DNA of 5,210 nt, from contig CABSKZ010000226.1 of the NCBI GenBank assembly GCA_902478395.1, positions 1 to 5,210 on the forward strand. Direction: 5' to 3'. A model generated the notes under the pieces. It worked only from the letters and a program-made list of their open reading frames with translations, had not been told where the DNA came from and did no database searches. This stretch comes from an uncultured Eubacteriales bacterium. Lineage in GTDB: Bacteria; Bacillota; Clostridia; UBA1381; UBA9506. The position numbers and the translations under genes were made by a program. Below are positions 5,101 to 5,210 of this stretch, piece after piece. How positions within the stretch are numbered: position 1 is the first letter of the stretch; each line of letters begins with the position of its first letter.

Positions 5101-5178
5101 TCAATTGCTCCTGTTCAGGGTAACCACAACGAAAAAGGGTACCAATAAGACTACCAAATTCAGAATTACAGTCAACAT
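5101..5178 (-). CDS. Tiny hydrophobic peptide, 25 aa (candidate membrane or toxin-like peptide)
   Basis: Read on the minus strand from the ATG at 5178-5176 to the TGA at 5103-5101, the product is a 25-residue peptide. Residues 2-21 are almost entirely Leu, Val, Ile and Phe with one Pro (P14), and the tail is L-N-R-S-N with a single positive charge. That is enough for one membrane-spanning helix with a kink. An almost ideal ribosome binding site, GAGGTGAT, lies 3 bases upstream (the GAGGT core is 6 bases from the ATG), and a terminator follows at 5060-5034. The promoter is probably outside the window. Short hydrophobic peptides with a central Pro and a basic C-terminus are typical of type I toxins of the Fst/Ldr sort, but this one lacks their multiple terminal Arg/Lys and Trp residues, so the likeness is one of general character only. 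It may instead be an unrelated small membrane protein or a chance ORF. Confidence 0.48.
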   Translation of the reverse strand: MLTVILNLVVLLVPFFVVVTLNRSN

Positions 5179-5181
5179 ATC

Positions 5182-5189
5182 ATCACCTC
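5182..5189 (-). promoter_or_regulatory. Strong ribosome binding site of the 25-aa ORF
   Basis: On the minus strand GAGGTGAT is an 8-base perfect match to the anti-Shine-Dalgarno end of 16S rRNA. Two other ATGs nearby (in TATGAGG and in TGATGATAT) run into stops within three to four codons, leaving the ATG at 5178 as the productive start. Confidence 0.6.
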
Positions 5190-5210
5190 ATAGCTTTAGT
5201 ATTTCCAATT

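Overview
This 5.2 kb window looks like chromosomal DNA of a low-to-mid GC Firmicute, most likely a Clostridia-type anaerobe. The grounds are near-perfect Gram-positive ribosome binding sites (AGGAGG, GAGGTGAT), a TTG start behind AAGGGGG, extended -10 promoters (TGnTATAAT type), compact Rho-independent terminators, and a secreted protein ending in the duplicated 'stalk' (copper amine oxidase N-terminal-like) module typical of that group. I cannot name the species.

Layout. (1) Positions 33-471: a two-gene unit in which a 74-aa XRE-family helix-turn-helix regulator overlaps a 77-aa protein of unknown function by 20 bp. It is closed by a strong terminator (488-518). (2) Positions 519-737: a non-coding gap with a 14-bp perfect palindrome (possible operator) and an extended -10 promoter. 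(3) Positions 738-3332: a large secreted protein (864 aa) with a signal peptide, an unassigned beta-rich N-terminal half, a propeller-like stretch with Asp-box-like motifs, and a C-terminal stalk domain. A hairpin terminator follows at 3339-3367. (4) Positions 3381-4739: a promoter driving a likely two-gene operon of family I inorganic pyrophosphatase (TTG start, all expected active-site residues present) and a PHP-domain metal-dependent hydrolase. (5) Positions 4740-5210: no conventional gene, but a dense series of hairpins between 4855 and 5060 ending in a bidirectional terminator. Facing it on the minus strand is a 25-codon hydrophobic ORF (5101-5178) with an almost ideal ribosome binding site.

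The genes on the left are ordinary accessory or housekeeping functions. Pyrophosphatase removes PPi made by biosynthetic reactions and is probably co-transcribed with a hydrolase of unknown substrate. The right-hand end deserves most attention. The hairpin series may be a structured RNA, the structured 3' end of the pyrophosphatase-hydrolase mRNA, or a dispersed palindromic repeat. Together with the tiny convergent hydrophobic ORF, the arrangement is reminiscent of type I toxin-antitoxin loci that share a bidirectional terminator. That reading is inference and rests on geometry and peptide character only.
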